In this document: one piece after another, positions 42,718-50,686 of the stretch
Numbering within the stretch: the first letter of the stretch is position 1
Layout: every line of letters starts with the position of its first letter
Assembly: GCA_035293405.1 (NCBI GenBank)
Contig: DATDOE010000138.1
Location: forward strand, 57,238 to 121,237
DNA length: 64,000 bases
Reading direction: 5' to 3'
Source of the DNA: Gp6-AA40 sp035293405
GTDB lineage: Bacteria > Acidobacteriota > Vicinamibacteria > Vicinamibacterales > UBA2999
The notes under the pieces: model-generated
The model's database searches: none
Seen by the model: the letters and a program-made list of their open reading frames with translations, nothing else
What the model was told of the DNA's origin: nothing
Program-made: the position numbers and the translations under genes

Positions 42718-43799
42718 GGCTGCGGCCCGTGGAGTGCCGTGCAGCGGGGATTGACCAGCTCGCGGTGCCGCATGGCGAACTGATGCAGGGGAGCTTCTGG
42801 GAGCGTGCCGTAGTCGTCCGTCCCGCTGAAGCTCCAGGGCCACGCGCCCGAGTAGCCACCCTCCACCGCGAACTCAAGATACTCGGCCAGCGTCGTCTCT
42901 GGCGGTGACGCGCCGATCGGGTGATGTCCCGGACCATCACCAGGGAACTCACCAAGGATCACCGGGCGTGACACGCCCAGCGTCGAGGCCGGCATGCCAA
43001 ACACATCGGTGTCCCGCTCCTGATGCCTCGTGTCTGGATACGAGTGGAGCTGCACCATATCAAGACCCAGAGCCGGATCGTCCCACGCCCACAGGTTGTG
43101 AAGGCGCGCGCATCCAATCGTGGTGAACGCCCTCGTCCGCCGGTGCACGAGGTCGCTCAACGCCGTGACCAGCTCCGCCAGCACGCCGAACGTCAGCGGC
43201 CGAACCGCTCGAGGGCTGAGATCGCGTTCCCACTCCTCGACGATGAAGTCGGGCTCGTTCATGAGCTCGAAGGCCAGGATCTGTGGGCCAAGGTCGCGGC
43301 GCTCGCCGGCGTCCCCGTAGCGGGATACCAGCGGCTCGAACACGCGCCGCACAAGCGCGTCGCGGCCCGCCGTCGCGTGAAGCACGCCCGAGCGGCCCTC
43401 GGGCAGACGGCCCTCGAGCAGCGCACCGGTGGCGGGATCCACGATCGTCTCGCGCACGCCCTCGAACATCCACCGGTGATCGAGCAGGACGAGGTCGACC
43501 CGGATGCCAGTGTCCCGCGCGATCTCCAGGGCGGCATCCATGTCGTCAAACAGGTGCGGCGCGGGTCCGACCGGGATCCCGCGATCGTCGTACACAATCC
43601 CGCTCCTGCCGTCGCCGAAGACAAACCACCGTGCGGCGGTGAAGCCCAGCGCCGCCATCCCGGAAAAGTCACGGGCGATGGCGTCTCGTCTGGTCGACAC
43701 GCCGAGGTGCGATCCCCAGACGTTGGCGCCGAAGTCGAGGCCGTAGAAGACGGTCGTCCCGTCAGTGGACCAGGGGTAGTTGCAGCCGTGAAGGAACAT
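42714..43799 (-). CDS. GH5/cellulase-like TIM-barrel protein
   Basis: 361 residues, no signal peptide. The barrel shows FLHGCNYPW at the N-terminus, DFSGMAALGFTAARWFVF, the general-acid Glu in FELMNEPDF (about 181) and the nucleophile Glu in VILGEFPGDG (about 283), the pair expected of clan GH-A enzymes. HSYPDTRH may supply the conserved His/Tyr. The substrate is unknown; lack of a leader suggests an intracellular glycoside. It is coupled by GTGA to the chromate transporter halves, a surprising pairing. The upstream side of its ATG is the CCCAATG heptamer array. Confidence 0.75.
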   Translation of the reverse strand: MFLHGCNYPWSTDGTTVFYGLDFGANVWGSHLGVSTRRDAIARDFSGMAALGFTAARWFVFGDGRSGIVYDDRGIPVGPAPHLFDDMDAALEIARDTGIRVDLVLLDHRWMFEGVRETIVDPATGALLEGRLPEGRSGVLHATAGRDALVRRVFEPLVSRYGDAGERRDLGPQILAFELMNEPDFIVEEWERDLSPRAVRPLTFGVLAELVTALSDLVHRRTRAFTTIGCARLHNLWAWDDPALGLDMVQLHSYPDTRHQERDTDVFGMPASTLGVSRPVILGEFPGDGPGHHPIGASPPETTLAEYLEFAVEGGYSGAWPWSFSGTDDYGTLPEAPLHQFAMRHRELVNPRCTALHGPQP

Positions 43800-43803
43800 T
43801 CAA

Positions 43804-43845
43804 TTCAATGCCCAATGCCCAATGCCCAATGCTCAAGGCCCAACG
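43804..43845. repeat. Heptamer array, left arm (CCCAATG x3 plus variants)
   Basis: TTCAATG, three CCCAATG, CTCAAGG, CCCAACG. It begins 4 bp upstream of the GH5-like start codon. It is inverse to the GCATTGG array at 44360-44425, so the two bracket the four-helix-bundle gene. Confidence 0.88.
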
Positions 43846-43911
43846 CAAGTCACTGCTGAGCGCCCAAGTCAAAAGCCTGCCCGCGCGCGATGGCTTGCGG
43901 GTTGCTACTGT

Positions 43912-44334
43912 ATGAATGACCAACAGCGCACTCCGAGCGGCAAACCGTTCGACATCCACGAACGGCTTGAAGATTTCGCCTGTGACATAGTCCGAGCGGC
44001 GCAGTTTCTGCACACTCGTGGCCCCATCGGGCGCGCACTTTCTTATCAGCTGCTCGCAGCCGGAACATCAGCGGGCTCCAACGCAGAAGAGAGCGATGGC
44101 GCTTCCAGTCATGATGACTTCATCGCGAAGAACCGGATCGCGCTGAAGGAAGCCAAGGAGGCGAGGTTCAGGCTGCGAGTCTGCCGGCGTTGCGAGCTTC
44201 TCGACAACCGATTCGAGCCCCTGGTCATGGAGTCCGACGAGCTCGTTCGGATCCTCGGCAAGATCGTCCACAACGCCATTCGTCGGCGGAACACCGAGAA
44301 GGGAAACGGACAATCACGAATCAGGCGAACCTGA
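43912..44334 (+). CDS. Four-helix-bundle protein (S23/IVP, Avd-like family)
   Basis: 140 residues. The pattern is diagnostic for the TIGR02436 family: FDIHERLEDFACDIVRAAQFL, IGRALSYQLLAAGTSAGSNAEESDGASSHDDFIAKNRIALKEAKEARFRLRV and a final helix LVRILGKIVHNAI. Relatives are encoded in intervening sequences of 23S rRNA, or serve as the accessory protein (Avd) of diversity-generating retroelements. No reverse transcriptase or variable repeat is visible nearby. The gene is bracketed by inverted heptamer arrays, as if the unit were a cassette. Confidence 0.9.
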   Translation: MNDQQRTPSGKPFDIHERLEDFACDIVRAAQFLHTRGPIGRALSYQLLAAGTSAGSNAEESDGASSHDDFIAKNRIALKEAKEARFRLRVCRRCELLDNRFEPLVMESDELVRILGKIVHNAIRRRNTEKGNGQSRIRRT

Positions 44335-44359
44335 AGACTTCGGGCTTAGGCCTCGTTGG

Positions 44360-44425
44360 GCATTCGGCATTGAGCATTGGGCATTGTTGGGCATTGCGCA
44401 TTCGGCATTGCGCATTGAGCTTTGT
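44360..44425. repeat. Heptamer array, right arm (GCATTGG family, 9 units)
   Basis: GCATTCG, GCATTGA, GCATTGG, GCATTGT, a 3-bp slip, GCATTGC, GCATTCG, GCATTGC, GCATTGA, GCTTTGT. It is the inverse partner of the array at 43804-43845. It ends 5 bp before the stop codon of the VWA protein gene. Confidence 0.88.
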
Positions 44426-44430
44426 TGCAG

Positions 44431-47250
44431 TCACTTGACTTCCATCGTCGCGAGGTACTTCGTCATCAGCGCCTGCTGAGAACCTTTGTAGGCAGCCGAG
44501 TACTTGCGCAGTCTCGCGCGGTCCTCGTTCGAGAGCACGCGGCCGCCGGCGCGCACGACTTCGTACTGCGACATGATGGCCACGAGCAGCATGTCCTGAT
44601 CGATGGGCTGGCGCGTGAGGAATGCCTCTGCGACCGGCAGGGCTTCGGCGTAGCGGCCGATCATGGCGTAGGCGACGGAGAGTCGCCGGGCGACCTCGTC
44701 GTTGGCGGGATCGCGATCGTAGGCGGGCTTGAGCACGTCAATCGCCGATGCCGGCTGCCCATCGCGCAGGCGCGCGTCGGCCACCATCGTGTAGACCGTG
44801 ACCGGGCGCGGCTCGGTGCCGAGCGCCATCTGCCACACGCCAGCGGCATCCCGATCGCGTCCGACCGACGCGAAGCAGGCGCCCAGGTAAAACGCCGCCG
44901 GGAAGAACTCGCGGCGCGGTCCGGCCGACAGCTGGAGCTGTGTGGCGGCCTGATCGAGCTGGCCTTTCGCAAACAGATCGATGCCCCTCAGAAACGTCGC
45001 CACCGTCTGGTCACCCGCCGTCAAGGCTTCGAGCGCCGCCGCGCCATAGCGTCCGGCGCGCGCCTCGACGATCGCCGCCTTCAATCCCGGCGAACGCTTC
45101 TCGACGATGTCGAGCATCGGATTGAGGAGCTCGCCACGCAGCGCACCAGCCGCGTCGAACTTCGGCAGCGACGAGGCGAACGACACCGATGCCGCCGCCA
45201 CCGCAGCCGGCGCGACGATCCTGGATCCGGCCGCGCGCTCGAGAACAAACGGCCGCGTGAGCACACCGACGTTCTTTCCCTCGCGCGCGATCTGGGCACG
45301 GGCGACATACCGGCCAGGCGGAAGGGCCTGCGCGGCGACGATGCCGGTCGCCACACGCCATGTGGGTTGCCGGCCTTCGGCCAGTTGCGCCGGCAGCGAC
45401 ATCAATGCTGGTGAGTCCGGGTTGTCGGCGATCTCGAACGTCACCGTCGCCCGATCCCAGGTGGTGATCGACGTCGAGTACAGCTCCAGATACGCCGCCA
45501 GCCTGTCGTTCACGACGTGCGGCTCCACTTCGGCACGAACGCCCTGCCCCGGCGACGGCGCGTTGCCGACGATCAGATCGCCCATGGCCAGCGGCTCACC
45601 CGCCATCTTCCAGGCGTTCACGTCGCGGACCACGCTGCCTCGGCGTCCATCGGCATCGACCACGCCGAATCGCAGCGAATAGATCCCCGGCTGCAGCAGG
45701 ACGCCGCTCACAAAATGCAGCGGTTCGTTCGGGCTCCCTGCCACCGGCGAAAGCGTCGCCTTGGTCACGAAGTTCGCGGCGACCTGATTGGCATCATCGA
45801 TGACCAGGTATCCGACGGTGAATGGAGCGGCCGGCGCCCCCGGCTGCCCGACCTGCGCCGAGACCGTGAGGCGCACTTTCTCGCTGGCCGGATCCTGCTG
45901 CGCGAACGTCGTCACGCGCACGGGCAGGCCGGACACCCCGAACGGTGAGGTGAGTGCGTCGCGCAGGTGATCTTCTGGCGACTTCTTGGCGCTCAGCGTC
46001 GGGGACAGCACGAACGCCTGCCGGGATCTGATCGTGACATCGCGGCGCCGCACTTCGACGTCGATGCGATGGCGGTCGCCCTGGCTGTCGCTCGGCCGCT
46101 GCTCGACGCCGAGGATGTAGGACGCCGAGATCTCGGAGGCCAGCCGATCGAAGATCGGCTCGCCGGTGCCGGCGATGTAGAAGAGGCTGCCACGGGACAT
46201 CGTGGCCAGCGCTTCGAGGCCTTGGACCTGCATCCGCCGATCCTGTACCTCGGTCGGGGGCTGCTCCGACACGGTGACGTCGCCACGCCTCAGATCGACC
46301 AGCATGACGTTGATCGATACGCGCGCCGCGCCGGCCAGCCGGACAATCGAGCGCAGCTCGCTCGAGTCATCGACGGCCAGGCCCTCGGAAATCAGGATCA
46401 GCGACTTGGGACCATCAACGAAGGTCAGGCGCTCGAGGACCTGACGCAGGCCGATCATCGACAGCGTGGCATCCTCTCTGACGCTACGTGCGATCTGCGA
46501 GGACTCGGCGACGATGTCGCGCTCGCATTGCGCCCGCTGTGCCGGCTCGGACGAGCGGCATTCGCGGGCCATCACCACAGCCATCGTGAGCTGATCGCGC
46601 TTCTGGTCGATGGCGATTGCTTCCGACGCGCCGAGGTTGTACTGTCCCGGCCCGGTTCGCGGCTGCTGACCGATCAGCCCCTGCATGGCGAGCCGCAGAC
46701 GCAGTTTGTCGCTGGTGAAGTTGACGCGCGGGCCTGGCTCCGGATACGTGATGAACGCGACCTGATCGAGAGGACTCAGCCGATCGAGGAAGCGCGAGGC
46801 GGCGGCCATGATCGGCCGGAGCGATCCCGGCCTGATGTTCATCTGATCGACGGCCAGGATGATCTGCCGCCCGTTGGGCGGCGTGAGGTTGCTGGTGTAG
46901 AACGTCTCGCTCTTGTCGGCCACCTGCTTGCGCGCGGCCTCGACGTCAATCTTGACGAGCTCCGCCGACACGACACGGCGGACTTCGCCGTCCACTTTGA
47001 CGGAGAACTCCGCGGCACGAAGATCCTCGACCGGGCGGCCGTTGCGATCGACCACGGCCACATCGACCGCGACGAGATCGATCCCGGTACGGAACGTCGG
47101 CCCCTGCAGAGGATCAGACGTCGGCAGCGTCTGGGCGGGCGGTGGCGCCGGCGAGGTCTGCGGAGGCGGCGAGGGCGAGGTCTGCGGCGTCTGCGCGGCC
47201 GCGGTGTCCAGGACGGCAACCGAAAGCACAGCAGCAAGCAGGGATTTCAT
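44431..47250 (-). CDS. Secreted VWFA-domain protein with C-terminal TPR-like region
   Basis: 939 residues from ATG 47250 (MKSLLAAVLSVAVLDTAAAQ). A proline-rich linker is followed by the strand pair VDVAVVDRNGRPVEDLRAAEFSVKVDGE, then a VWA domain (about 130-370) with a degenerate metal site (ILAVDQMNIRPG in place of DxSxS, and ISEGLAVDD). The middle has Ig-like strands; the last 230 residues are helical repeats (GRDRDAAGVWQMAL, YDRDPANDEVARRLSVAYAMIGRYAEALPVAEAFL) of TPR type. Large families of this kind occur in Acidobacteriota; function unknown. A TAAGAT box 7 nt upstream suggests a leaderless mRNA. Confidence 0.83.
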   Translation of the reverse strand: MKSLLAAVLSVAVLDTAAAQTPQTSPSPPPQTSPAPPPAQTLPTSDPLQGPTFRTGIDLVAVDVAVVDRNGRPVEDLRAAEFSVKVDGEVRRVVSAELVKIDVEAARKQVADKSETFYTSNLTPPNGRQIILAVDQMNIRPGSLRPIMAAASRFLDRLSPLDQVAFITYPEPGPRVNFTSDKLRLRLAMQGLIGQQPRTGPGQYNLGASEAIAIDQKRDQLTMAVVMARECRSSEPAQRAQCERDIVAESSQIARSVREDATLSMIGLRQVLERLTFVDGPKSLILISEGLAVDDSSELRSIVRLAGAARVSINVMLVDLRRGDVTVSEQPPTEVQDRRMQVQGLEALATMSRGSLFYIAGTGEPIFDRLASEISASYILGVEQRPSDSQGDRHRIDVEVRRRDVTIRSRQAFVLSPTLSAKKSPEDHLRDALTSPFGVSGLPVRVTTFAQQDPASEKVRLTVSAQVGQPGAPAAPFTVGYLVIDDANQVAANFVTKATLSPVAGSPNEPLHFVSGVLLQPGIYSLRFGVVDADGRRGSVVRDVNAWKMAGEPLAMGDLIVGNAPSPGQGVRAEVEPHVVNDRLAAYLELYSTSITTWDRATVTFEIADNPDSPALMSLPAQLAEGRQPTWRVATGIVAAQALPPGRYVARAQIAREGKNVGVLTRPFVLERAAGSRIVAPAAVAAASVSFASSLPKFDAAGALRGELLNPMLDIVEKRSPGLKAAIVEARAGRYGAAALEALTAGDQTVATFLRGIDLFAKGQLDQAATQLQLSAGPRREFFPAAFYLGACFASVGRDRDAAGVWQMALGTEPRPVTVYTMVADARLRDGQPASAIDVLKPAYDRDPANDEVARRLSVAYAMIGRYAEALPVAEAFLTRQPIDQDMLLVAIMSQYEVVRAGGRVLSNEDRARLRKYSAAYKGSQQALMTKYLATMEVK

Positions 47251-47257
47251 GCCGCGG

Positions 47258-47263
47258 ATCTTA
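47258..47263 (-). promoter_or_regulatory. Probable -10 box (TAAGAT) of the VWA gene
   Basis: On the minus strand TAAGAT ends 7 nt before the ATG at 47250, with no Shine-Dalgarno. No good -35 is seen. Confidence 0.4.
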
Positions 47264-47388
47264 CACGCGGATGCAGGCAGCGGGGCCCTCCTTCGCACCG
47301 TTCGAAATCGCTGCTCTCGTCGTTTTGTATCGCAGGAGAACCGACGGTTGGACGCCTCGCGCCAGCCCTCGGATGGAGGCGAATCACC

Positions 47389-48188
47389 ATGACCAACGTC
47401 GCCGTACCGTACCCAGGCAAAGCCCTCAAAACCGGGTCCACCCTCGCCGATGCCATCGTTCAGCTGCAGACGCGCCTGATTGAACGAGGGTGCGGTCCGA
47501 TCAAAGTAAACGGGCGCTTCGACGCCCCGACCGAACGCGCGGTCAAACGCTTCCAGCTCAGGTTTCCTGACTCGACGGGCCAGCCGCTCGCGGTCGATGG
47601 CGTGGTCGGGCCGATCACGTGGGACACACTCTTCGGTCCGACACCGCCCGCGGTCACCGCACCAGCGACGACGCCCTCGCTGGCCACAGCCGCTCTCGCT
47701 GTCGCAGAGTGCTCGAGATCGGGCAGATGGAGTTACCGCCTGGCTCCAACCGTGGGCCGAGGGTTGATGAATACATTCGCGCCGTGGGTCTCAATCCCGC
47801 CGGCGCATTCCCGTGGTGTGCGGCGTTTGTGTACTTTTGCTTCGGGCAGGCGGCGACAGGCGATGGCGTCGCAAACCCGGTCATCAAGACAGCCGGCGTG
47901 CTCGATCACTGGACGAAGGCGGGGAACCGAGGCGTGCGTCGCGTGCTCGGCGCCACGGCGAAGAGCTCACCCGAGCTCGTACGCCCGGGGTTCGTGTTCA
48001 TCATGGACTTTGGCGGTGGCGTCGGCCACACGGGCTTCGTCGAGGGCGTGGCCGGAGGACGGCTGGTCACCATTGAGGGCAACACCAACGACGGCGGCTC
48101 GCGCGAAGGCATCGGCGTCTTCCGGCGCACCGAACGGAAGCTCGCCAGCATCAACAAGGGATTTCTCGACTACAGCGGAGGCGCCTAG
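47389..48188 (+). pseudogene. Peptidoglycan-binding/CHAP amidase, frameshifted
   Basis: The first frame (from ATG 47389, GGAGGC upstream) encodes a PG_binding_1 domain: TLADAIVQLQTRLIERGCGPIKVNGRFDAPTERAVKRFQLRF, DGVVGPITWDTLFG. Coding potential then moves to another frame between about 47703 and 47712, continuing VLEIGQMELPPGSNRGPRVDEYIRAVGL with a CHAP-type amidase domain: PWCAAFVYFCF (catalytic Cys) and GGGVGHTGFVEGV (His), GNTNDGG. Together the pieces give a standard cell-wall hydrolase of about 266 residues. A true mutation or a sequencing indel are both possible; no slippery heptamer is present. It shares CTAG at its end with the converging response regulator. Confidence 0.78.
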
Positions 48189-48826
48189 ATGTAGCCGAGC
48201 TCCAGCGCCTTGAGAACTGCACGCGTCCGATCGCGCACGCCCAGCTTGGAGAGGATGCTGGACGCGTGGTTCTTCACCGTCCCCTCGGCCGTGCCGAGTG
48301 CCTCGGCGATCTCACGATTGCTGTAGCCGCCGGCCATCAGCCGGAGGACTTCGACTTCGCGCTTCGTCAACGGGTCTGGCGGGCTGAGCGCTTCGAAATC
48401 GCGCAGCACGTGCTCGAGGCCGCGCAGCAGGCGCTCGGTGACGACGGGCCTGATGACGGTACCGCCGGCGACCACCGTTCGAATGGCCTCGGTCAGCCGC
48501 TCGAGCGAGACGTCTTTCAGCAGATACCCCTTCGCGCCCGCCTTCACCCCTTCCAGCAGCGCTTCATCGTCGTCAAAGGTGGTCAGCAGGATCGTTGGTG
48601 GCAGCGTGCCCCTGCTCTGCAGCGCGCGAAGGACGTCGACGCCGCTCTTCTTCGGCATCCGCACGTCGAGGAGCACCACGTCGGGCTGTTCGCGGCCGAT
48701 GACGGCGACGCCGTCTTCGCCGTCGCTGGCCTCAGCCACGATCGTGATGTCGCCGGCGAGCTCGAGCAGAGACCGGATACCCTGACGCACGAGCGTCTGG
48801 TCGTCCACCAGCACGACGCGAATCAT
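48185..48826 (-). CDS. NarL/FixJ-family response regulator
   Basis: 213 residues. Receiver with DD at 8-9, phospho-acceptor Asp54 in VVLLDVRMPKKSG, TT in ILLTTFDDD and Lys in GYLLKDV. The C-terminal LuxR HTH (about 150-210) reads LTKREVEVLRLMAGGYSNREIAEALGTAEGTVKNHASSILSKLGVRDR. Partner of the DesK-type kinase that overlaps it by ATGA. Its target is unknown; the secreted protein gene at 50090 is divergent from this operon and a plausible candidate. Confidence 0.95.
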   Translation of the reverse strand: MIRVVLVDDQTLVRQGIRSLLELAGDITIVAEASDGEDGVAVIGREQPDVVLLDVRMPKKSGVDVLRALQSRGTLPPTILLTTFDDDEALLEGVKAGAKGYLLKDVSLERLTEAIRTVVAGGTVIRPVVTERLLRGLEHVLRDFEALSPPDPLTKREVEVLRLMAGGYSNREIAEALGTAEGTVKNHASSILSKLGVRDRTRAVLKALELGYI

Positions 48827-49953
48827 GACGCGAGCCGCGGCTTCGGCATGAAGCCATGCACCTCGAAGCCCCGGCCGTCGCCCGCGCGAAACTCGACCCG
48901 CCCCGCGTATTCCTCGAACCGCTCACGCATCCCGGTCAGACCGTTGCCCAGGGCCAGCTCTCCGGCACCGCGGCCATCGTCTCGCGCGTGAAGCGCGATG
49001 CCGTCGGCGCTCGGCTCGAGATGAATCCAGAGGTTGCGCGCCGCCGCGTGCCGGGTGGTGTTGGTGATGATTTCCTGCACGCACTTCAGCAACGCGTCGG
49101 CCTGGGCCCCTTCCTCGATCTCCAGAACATCCGGCAGCTCGAGATGAATAGCGAGCGCGCCAGATTCGGCGACCAGCGCGCGAATGGCTGCGGCGAGATC
49201 GAAACGGCTGCTGCTGCGAAGCTGGCTGACGACGTCACGCACGTCGCTCAGGAGCAGGCGAGTGATCGCGTGTGCCTGCTGGACGTGCTCTGCGGCCTTT
49301 CCTTGAGCGAGGCGTGACGCGACATCGAGCTGGAGACTGAGCGCCGTCAGATGATGGCCGAGCGTGTCGTGCAGGTCGCGGGAGATGCGCAATCGCTCGG
49401 CGATGCGGCTGCTCTCCGCCAGCAGTGCACGTGTGGCGTGCAGCTCTGTATTGGCCCGCGACAGCGCCTCGCGCGCGCGGCGCTCACGAACGGCGAGCGA
49501 GGCGGCCGCAAGCGCGAAGATCTGGAACCCGGCCAATGCTCCGGTCCCGGTTACCGCAGACATGGGCCCCGCCAGGCTGAGGAAGACGGCAAGCAACGCC
49601 GCGGTCTGTGCGGCCAGCCAGACGCTCGCGACGCGAGGAGAGAACTCGTCGAGTTGACCCGCGACGATGACCAGTGTCGCAGACGCGAAGATGTTTCCGC
49701 CGACGCCGATCATCACGAGTCCCGCGCACGCTTGAATCGCCATGCACACGGCGCGCGCCGAGCGCCGCTGCGAGGTGCCAAGCCAACCCAGCTCCACGAA
49801 TCCGAACGCGGCGCCGAAGGCCAGAAAGGCGCTGGTCCACACGGCGATCGCGCCTGGGCTCATGCGGCCCTGGCTGATTGTCGACAGCGTCGGCAGCGCC
49901 GAGACCAGCCAAGTACCGAAGGCGGCCACAGTGAGCCATCGTTCCGTGCGCAT
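48823..49953 (-). CDS. DesK/NarX-type sensor histidine kinase
   Basis: 376 residues. Five or six membrane helices occupy the first 155 residues (LTVAAFGTWLVSALPTL, AIAVWTSAFLAFGAAFGFVEL, AVCMAIQACAGLVMIGVG, VASVWLAAQTAALLAVFLSL, GALAGFQIFALAAASLAV). The HisKA_3 box is ISRDLHDTLGHHLTALSLQ (His195), and the HATPase has ECVQ-type N box VQEIITNTTRHA, then DDGRGAGE and GNGLTGMRERFEEYAGRVEF. It has no large extracytoplasmic domain, consistent with membrane-state or small-molecule sensing. Translationally coupled to the regulator. Confidence 0.93.
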   Translation of the reverse strand: MRTERWLTVAAFGTWLVSALPTLSTISQGRMSPGAIAVWTSAFLAFGAAFGFVELGWLGTSQRRSARAVCMAIQACAGLVMIGVGGNIFASATLVIVAGQLDEFSPRVASVWLAAQTAALLAVFLSLAGPMSAVTGTGALAGFQIFALAAASLAVRERRAREALSRANTELHATRALLAESSRIAERLRISRDLHDTLGHHLTALSLQLDVASRLAQGKAAEHVQQAHAITRLLLSDVRDVVSQLRSSSRFDLAAAIRALVAESGALAIHLELPDVLEIEEGAQADALLKCVQEIITNTTRHAAARNLWIHLEPSADGIALHARDDGRGAGELALGNGLTGMRERFEEYAGRVEFRAGDGRGFEVHGFMPKPRLAS

Positions 49954-50089
49954 CGACGGCCATTGTAGCGGCCGGCACGAGGCGAGGGACCGTGCCGGAA
50001 GTCATGGGTCTGTCGCGTGACCTCCGGCACATGCGGAGCCGCGCAAAGACAGCCACACTGCATGCATGGTCAATCTGAAGGAGGCCGCA

Positions 50090-50611
50090 ATGAACGGTAG
50101 GCGTCGAATGGCTCGTGAGCTCGTGATGGTGATCGCACTGGCGCTCGTCGTGTTCAGTCCGGGCGGACTGGTGCTGCTCGCGCAAGGTCCACCGGCGGGA
50201 ATGCCGGACCTGGTCGGGATGCTGAAGGCCACGCCGGGCTGTCTCGGTGTGGAGGCCGCGCAAACGGCAAGCGGCAAGCAAGTGCTCTTCGCCTGGTTCG
50301 AGAACAAGAAGGCCGTGCTCAACTGGTTCTACAGTCCCGGGCACCAGCAGCTGATGAAGATGTACACGCCGACCGGCTCGAGTGGGCGAAAGCCGCTGGC
50401 GGATATCCCGGACGACAGTGGCCCGATCATGGCCATCGCATCGCTGACCGTCACGGATAAGCCGCAGGTCGGTGGCGTGCAGTTGCCGGTCTCGCAGATC
50501 GCGATCGAGCTGTATGCGCCGTTGCCTGGAGGGCTGGCCGCGGGCGGGCGCTTCGCACCGAGCACCGTGAAAGTACCGGGTCTGCTCGAAGCTCCGGCCT
50601 CGAGCCGATAG
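50090..50611 (+). CDS. Exported small protein with ABM-like core
   Basis: 173 residues from ATG 50090, preceded by AGGAGG. A leader-like hydrophobic stretch (LVMVIALALVVFSPGGLVLLA) is followed by a single domain: MKATPGCLGVEAAQTASGKQVLFAWFENKKAVLNWFYSPGHQQLM, which resembles the dimeric alpha/beta barrel of antibiotic-biosynthesis-monooxygenase proteins, then AIASLTVTD and IAIELYAPLPGG. An in-frame ATG at 50066 lacks a ribosome site. The gene is transcribed away from the two-component operon. Confidence 0.65.
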   Translation: MNGRRRMARELVMVIALALVVFSPGGLVLLAQGPPAGMPDLVGMLKATPGCLGVEAAQTASGKQVLFAWFENKKAVLNWFYSPGHQQLMKMYTPTGSSGRKPLADIPDDSGPIMAIASLTVTDKPQVGGVQLPVSQIAIELYAPLPGGLAAGGRFAPSTVKVPGLLEAPASSR

Positions 50612-50627
50612 CCGCGCAGGCTGAACG

Positions 50628-50684
50628 CGCAGGCTAAAGCCTGCGCTCTACGAGCTGTTGTAGAGCGGAGGCTTTAGCCTCCGC
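50628..50684. terminator. Double hairpin of the CTACG family between converging genes
   Basis: GCAGGC-TAAA-GCCTGC (50629-50644) and CGGAGGC-TTTA-GCCTCCG (50666-50683) flank a smaller stem GCTCTA/TAGAGC, giving a cloverleaf-like structure. It lies 2 bp from the stop of the aconitase-like gene and likely terminates both converging transcripts. Confidence 0.7.
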
Positions 50685-50686
50685 GA

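Noticed and set aside
43804..44425. CRISPR array
   Set aside because: Units are 7 bp with no spacers; no cas genes in the window.
43804..44425. Complete diversity-generating retroelement around the Avd-like gene
   Set aside because: No reverse transcriptase and no template/variable repeat pair were found in the neighbourhood.
45967..47388. Upstream extension of the PG-binding frame by some 470 codons
   Set aside because: Antisense to the VWA protein; the true start at 47389 has a ribosome site and begins the PG-binding domain.
47700..47715. Programmed -1 frameshift in the CHAP gene
   Set aside because: No X-XXY-YYZ slippery sequence; the sequence is TGCTCGAGATC.
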